NCBI GenBank assembly: GCA_027600665.1
Contig: JADGJL010000124.1
Location: forward strand, 1 to 37,560
Direction: 5' to 3'
Length of the DNA: 37,560 nucleotides
From: Irineochytrium annulatum
Taxonomy: Eukaryota > Chytridiomycota > Chytridiomycetes > Chytridiales > Chytridiaceae
Below are positions 33,495-37,560 of this stretch, piece by piece. Every line of letters starts with the position of its first letter. The first letter of the stretch is position 1. Both the position numbers and the translations under genes were made by a program. The notes beneath the pieces are model-generated. The model was not told where the DNA came from. It did no database searches and saw nothing but the letters and a program-made list of their open reading frames with translations.

Positions 33495-34625
33495 ATGCTT
33501 AATCGACAACCTGGTCAGCTTCGAAAGACAGTACGTATCGCAGGCTGACTGACTCCAAATGATTCAAAACATAATATATTGTTAGGTCCACACAACGAGC
33601 GATGCGAAGCGAATCAAAGTGCTAAGGTCCGTCGCGCCAACCGCATTGACTGTCATCTGACCGGAATATAGCATGGGGGAACCATCGGTGGGGAAGAGCT
33701 GCTTGATTAAAAGATACTGTGAGGGTCGGGTGGGTGCGCGTGTGAAAATGCTTCCCATACTACTATACGTTCGATCCGGCTGACGTGCATTACTTTTTGG
33801 CTGTTTGCTTGGATTAAATGCAGTTCATACAAGAGTAGGTTTCCAAATTACATGCTTGGGAATGTGATAAGCGTTCTAATTTAAGTCGCTTGAAGGTACA
33901 TATCCACAATCGGCATTGATTATGGTGTCAAGGCTATTCTATTGGACGAGCAAGAGGTTAAAGTAAACTTCTGGGATGTCGGTAAATACCAATTTTACTA
34001 TTTTGCTGCTTTGGATGTGAACTAGAACAATGCTCTCAGCGGGTGACCCGGTGTACTTTGAGATCCGGAATGAGTTCTATAAGGACACCCACGGTGCGAT
34101 ACTCGTCTTCGACGTTAGCTCGAGAAAGTCATTTGAGGCTCTTGATAAGTGGGTGGAGGTAATTGGTTGTTTATTTGATGTCTGAACGTCGTTCTTAACG
34201 GTTTTCGTTCACTCCTTTGTTCGCAATAGGAGCTTCTCAGCTTTTACACAAATGATGTCATCATAACTCTCGTCGGAAACAAAGCAAGTTCTCAGAACAC
34301 CGTTTCCCGACGTTAATGTTTCGTGACAGATAGATTGCAACCCGCGGGCAGTCTCGACGAAGGAGGGCGAAACTTACGCACAGAAAATGGACTTCAAATA
34401 CTTCGAGACGTCGGCGCTCTCTGGTGAAGTCTTTTGCGACTAAAAATTTTGCGGCAACCTAACGTGCGGAATTTTTTTTTTTTTTTTTGTTGGGCACTTT
34501 TTTCTTCTTTTTTTGTCTTATGTTCAGGCGAAGGCGTGTCGGAAGTATTTGATGCCCTGTTCGAAAAAGTCATCATTGCACTTGATAAACGCGAGCAGGC
34601 GCAGGCGGCCGCGCAGGGGCAATGA
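33495..34625 (+). CDS. RJL-family small GTPase (Rab-like, DNAJC27-related) without J domain
   Basis: Nine exons give 198 residues with closing phases: 33495-33530, 33586-33626, 33672-33729, 33824-33834 (11 nt), 33896-33981, 34040-34158, 34230-34283, 34330-34423 and 34528-34625. The P-loop is GEPSVGKS at 28-35; STIGIDYGVK fits switch I. Switch II reads WDVAGDPVYFEIRNEFYKDT, where the usual Gln of DxxGQ is Asp. The NKxD motif is NKID and ETSA is intact. The FEIRNEFYKDTHGAILVFDV block is characteristic of RJL/DNAJC27. The C-terminus (EQAQAAAQGQ) has no Cys for prenylation and no DnaJ domain. The intron 34284-34329 begins GCAAGT. RJL genes occur mainly in flagellated eukaryotes. Confidence 0.9.
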
Positions 34626-34874
34626 CATGAGGAGCGCGGCCATGAAATTTGATAAACAACTCGTCGGCAGCAGGCCGACCCCACATTGCACACAGCAGCG
34701 CGGAGCCGAATGTGATAGAACGCTGGCAAGATAGACTATTAGCAATACGATAACCTTGCATAACAGTAAACTTAGTATGCATAAATAGAATTAGATTTGG
34801 TGACATGGACAGCCAAATTCAGCCTCCTTTTTATTATTAAGTTAACATTATGCATGAAACAGCACACACTAATC
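34626..34874. other. convergent 3' intergenic region
   Basis: AT-rich 3' flanks of the RJL gene (+) and the primase gene (-). No gene supported. Confidence 0.5.
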
Positions 34875-36497
34875 TCATCGATCGACATCCATTGAATCTC
34901 CTCCCTCTGCAGGCCCATCCTGCCTCGGCGCCCTCCTCCTAACATGCCCACGGTAGCTCAAATCGAACCACTGATTCGGATGCTCAATCGTATCCACCAG
35001 CCCGTCCCCCGTAACGACCATCGACGCCACCGTCGGCCCCCCTTCCTCATTCTTCCCCGAAGCCGCCGCGGCCGCCGCGGCCTTTCTGGCCTCCTTCATA
35101 GCATTCGCCCTCGTGACCTCAAACAGCCTCGTGCACGCGATCTGATAGTGCCCCTCCTTCGCCATCCTCATCACCTCGCCTACGCTCGCCTCGGGCGTCC
35201 CCATTCGCCCCAGAATCGCGCGAAGGTGCTCCGGCGTCGAGTGCCGGAACGGGCACCCGTGGTGATCACCGGGGCTCGGAGCGTTTGAGGTAATAATCTT
35301 CATGCAGGAGTGTGGGGTGTAGTTCTTCCTCGAGCCCTCGTGGCCGTAGTTGAAGCGGACGTTGTAAGCGTACTCCTTCTCCCAGCGGTCGGGAGCGATC
35401 TTGCTCAGGGCCTTGCGCCAGAACTCGAGGGCCTCCTCGAGGGGCACGCCGATGCCCTTGAGGAAGAGCCCCAGCTGGTACCGACCGAAATGCTTGACAT
35501 GCCCGTCGGCGCGGAGGTTCTCGGTAAGGTTCATCATGCACGGCGGGAAATGTCCCTGCCTCGAGAGCTCGTAGACCTGCTCGGCCTTGATAGCTCCCTC
35601 CGCGCCCGGCTGCCCGCCAAAGAGCGACGCGTAGTCCCTCGACGCCATCTGTCTTGCGATGTTGTTCAGCATCGGGATGAGTCGGTCTTCCTCCTCCATT
35701 CTCGGGATCGACCGAGCCGTGGCCTCGACGGACGCCTGAAGGTGCTCACGGAAGGCCGACGTCACGAGCACCGGGAGGTCCGACTCGGGTAGGAAGGCGA
35801 ACCCTTTGCTGAGGAGGACGGACCTGGACGAGACGAGCGGGAGGACGCGCTCAAAGGCGACCTTGAAAAAGTTGCCCTCGCTCTTCTCCTGGTGCAGGGC
35901 GCGGAGGTCCGATGCGAAGGCGTTCCGCTCCTCGGTGGGGAGGACGGGGCAATCGAGGCCGTGGCGGCGGAGGAAGCTGTCGCGGTCGGCCTTGACCTCG
36001 TTCTCGAGACGGTATTTAAATAAAGCCGTTTCCTGGCGGACGAACCAGGCGCGGTTGTCCTCCGTGCGGCAGAAGGCGAGGCGGAGGATAAAGTGGGAGA
36101 CATGGTCCTTCCGCCTCTGACTGAGGAGGAGGTCGGCGCCGGCATGCTTGACGTGCAGGTTGGAGGTCATCGGTAGGACCCTAGTGGGCATTTTAACGTC
36201 TGCACAAGGTTAATGTTAAGTACAATGGCCTCACTCGTCCGACAGCGCCTTCAAGATCCTGGAGGTCTCATCGGCGCTCTTGCTCCGGACTTGGCAGTTC
36301 TCGATCGTCTTCAGCAGCCGCAGCCGGGCGAGGGCGAGTTGCTCGAAGTCGTCAAGGCTGATGTCGCCAGCCGGCGGCTTGTCGAACCAGTTGAGCTGAG
36401 TCGGATACTCGTCGAGGCGGGCGTCGGGGTGGCGGTGGACCTCGCCCACGAGGCCGGGCCTCGTCGTCGAGCTGGAGCTGGATCTTGCAACGAACAT
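34875..36497 (-). CDS. PRI2: DNA primase large subunit
   Basis: Regulatory, iron-sulfur subunit of primase-polymerase alpha that starts Okazaki fragments in the nucleus. Two exons (intron 36234-36181) give 522 residues. Four cysteines of the 4Fe-4S cluster are Cys302 (HFPPCMMNL), Cys380 (PHSCMKII), Cys397 (HHGCPFRH) and Cys437 (YQIACTRLF). Other family blocks are GDISLDDFEQLALARLRLLK, RRKDHVSHFILRLAFCRTED, GRYQLGLFLKGIGVPLEEAL, YAYNVRFNYGHEGSRKNYTP and the C-terminal HPNQWF. The splice acceptor is ACTAG just after an ATG that would otherwise look like a start at 36191. I take 36497 (MFVARSSSSS) as the start; 36545 is a less likely in-frame alternative. The gene is tandem with the methyltransferase upstream. 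Confidence 0.95.
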
Positions 36498-36655
36498 GAG
36501 ATCGTACTTCGAGGTCCGAAAAATTAGCGGAAACAAAATACACAAAAATCGCTATCAATTGTGCGAGAAGTCGACACGCTGACAACATCGTTGCCGTCAG
36601 TAATTATGTGTATTCAGCAAAGTGCACCGAGAAATGCAGGTAAGAAGATAAGACG

Positions 36656-37518
36656 TCACAAAGATTTCCGCAAAAAAGCGACCGTGACTATCGTTTGTCC
36701 TTCAACCCCACCGAACGTGAACTTTGGGTATTCCACCCTACTATGCACCGTAAAGTCTTCGTACAAATGAGGGAAAAGGGAAATTTGAGTGAAATTTGGA
36801 TGATAGGCATCACCAACTATGTAAAACTCACGGCTCTTCAACATCTCCACAAGCTCCGCCTCAGTCCAGTTGCAGCTAGTGATCAAAAGGATCCCGCCCT
36901 CGCCCAGCATCGCCGCCACGTTTCGCGGGTACACTTCCCGCGCAAGCAATCTATCCTCCGCAAGCGAGATCGCGTCCAGCGTCCCCTTGTCCAACGCCAA
37001 AGCAAACGCACCCGCGAGTTCCGCAGGCGGCGGCACCAAGAGGTCGAAGGTTTTAAAGGCAATCTCCGGATGACCCTTATCCGCGGCAACCTTCACGGCG
37101 AGATCGACCGAGCTTTGGGAGTAGTCCACACCCAGGAGAGAGGTGAAGCCCAGAGCGGCCATTTCAAGAAGGAGGTGGCCGTTCCCGCAGCCGAGGTCGA
37201 TGGTCTTGACTGCCTTATCGGGCACGTAGTTGGTAATCTAAGCACAACTGGGCCGGTTAGATCAGGGACAAGATTTCCTGCATTCACGTGCTCAAACATA
37301 CCCAGTCCATCATCTTCTCAACGCTGTCCTCCCCAAACCAGATCTCGCCAATGTCCCCATGATCATTAAAATTCCTGATCTCCTTCTGATACACCTGGTC
37401 CCAGCTGTGGTAATAATGAAAGTGTTAGCCTCAATCCGGGCGGGTCGGTAGAACTCAACTGGTCCTTGGTGCCAAGTTTGGAGGCCGTAAAGCCGGCCTG
37501 GTCGTCGATATCACTCAT
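36656..37518 (-). CDS. EFM4: EFM4-type eEF1A lysine methyltransferase
   Basis: Class I SAM-dependent methyltransferase; yeast Efm4 and human EEF1AKMT2 (METTL10) methylate a lysine of elongation factor 1A in the cytosol. Four exons (introns 37459-37405, 37301-37238 and 36831-36757) give 222 residues. Family stretches are HWDQVYQKEI, DHGDIGEIWFGEDS, SAM motif I DLGCGNGHLL, GVDYSQSS, LDKGTLDAISL, ITSCNWTEAELVEM and the C-terminal YPKFTFGGVEG. The last intron is 75 nt without frame disruption, so an unspliced reading adds 25 extra residues that break the conserved end. The ATG at 37518 gives a short N-terminus (MSDIDDQAGFTASKLGTKDHW), normal for the family. Confidence 0.92.
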
Positions 37519-37560
37519 ACTGTGCTGAACAGCGTTCTCAAGCCGCCCCCAGTATTGGGC

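Noticed and set aside
36191..36191. ATG as start of the primase large subunit
   Set aside because: It lies inside the intron 36181-36234. The upstream exon carries the conserved ISLDDFEQLALARLRLL region.

Overview
The window is nuclear DNA from an early-diverging, probably flagellated (chytrid-like) fungus. Almost every gene is split by very short introns, mostly 38-78 bp with a few up to about 104 bp, with GT-AG ends and CTAAC-like branch sites. The kinase at 9408-13999 has the fungal Pkc1 order HR1-C2-C1-C1-kinase. The set also includes genes that budding yeasts have lost (SMG9, ARL8) and an RJL-type GTPase, a family linked in the literature to flagellated eukaryotes. The assignment rests on gene content only.

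Layout from left to right. 1-560: unresolved 3' part of a gene entering from the left. 877-2765 (+): large glycosylated membrane protein of unknown function. 2829-3488 (-): SWR1-complex zinc-finger subunit ZNHIT1/Vps71, head to head with holocytochrome c synthase at 3557-4465 (+). 4704-5805 (-): DHRS12-like short-chain dehydrogenase. 6396-8993 (+): Spa2/GIT-like polarity protein with repeated SHD-type motifs. 9408-13999 (-): protein kinase C. 14141-15970 (-): nonsense-mediated decay factor SMG9, head to head with COP9 signalosome subunit 2 at 16038-18006 (+). 18320-19981 (-): disordered protein with a KVSF motif. 20663-22177 (-): adenylosuccinate lyase. 22905-25621 (-): PAS hybrid histidine kinase, divergent from a flavin monooxygenase at 26087-28587 (+). 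28883-30376 (-): RCC1-repeat protein. 30566-31230 (+): stand-alone HDAC6-type ubiquitin-binding zinc finger. 31455-32308 (-): ARL8. 32719-33282 (-): doubtful ORF. 33495-34625 (+): RJL GTPase. 34875-36497 (-): DNA primase large subunit. 36656-37518 (-): EFM4-type eEF1A lysine methyltransferase.

Most genes are housekeeping genes without an operon-like functional link. The region is compact: two head-to-head pairs share only 67-68 bp between start codons. I rebuilt the splice structures by hand from reading frame, splice signals and conserved family motifs. In most multi-exon genes the exon phases close exactly and the protein length matches the family: ADSL 484 aa, CSN2 442 aa, ARL8 184 aa, ZNHIT1 156 aa.

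I found no mobile element, CRISPR array, tRNA or rRNA. The most unusual features are in gene structure: a 4-nt and a 12-nt microexon, an 11-nt microexon, two likely GC-AG introns, an insertion of about 150 residues in the flavin monooxygenase, a histidine kinase with a broken G1 box, and six degenerate repeats in the Spa2-like protein. I did not find a convincing new multi-gene system.
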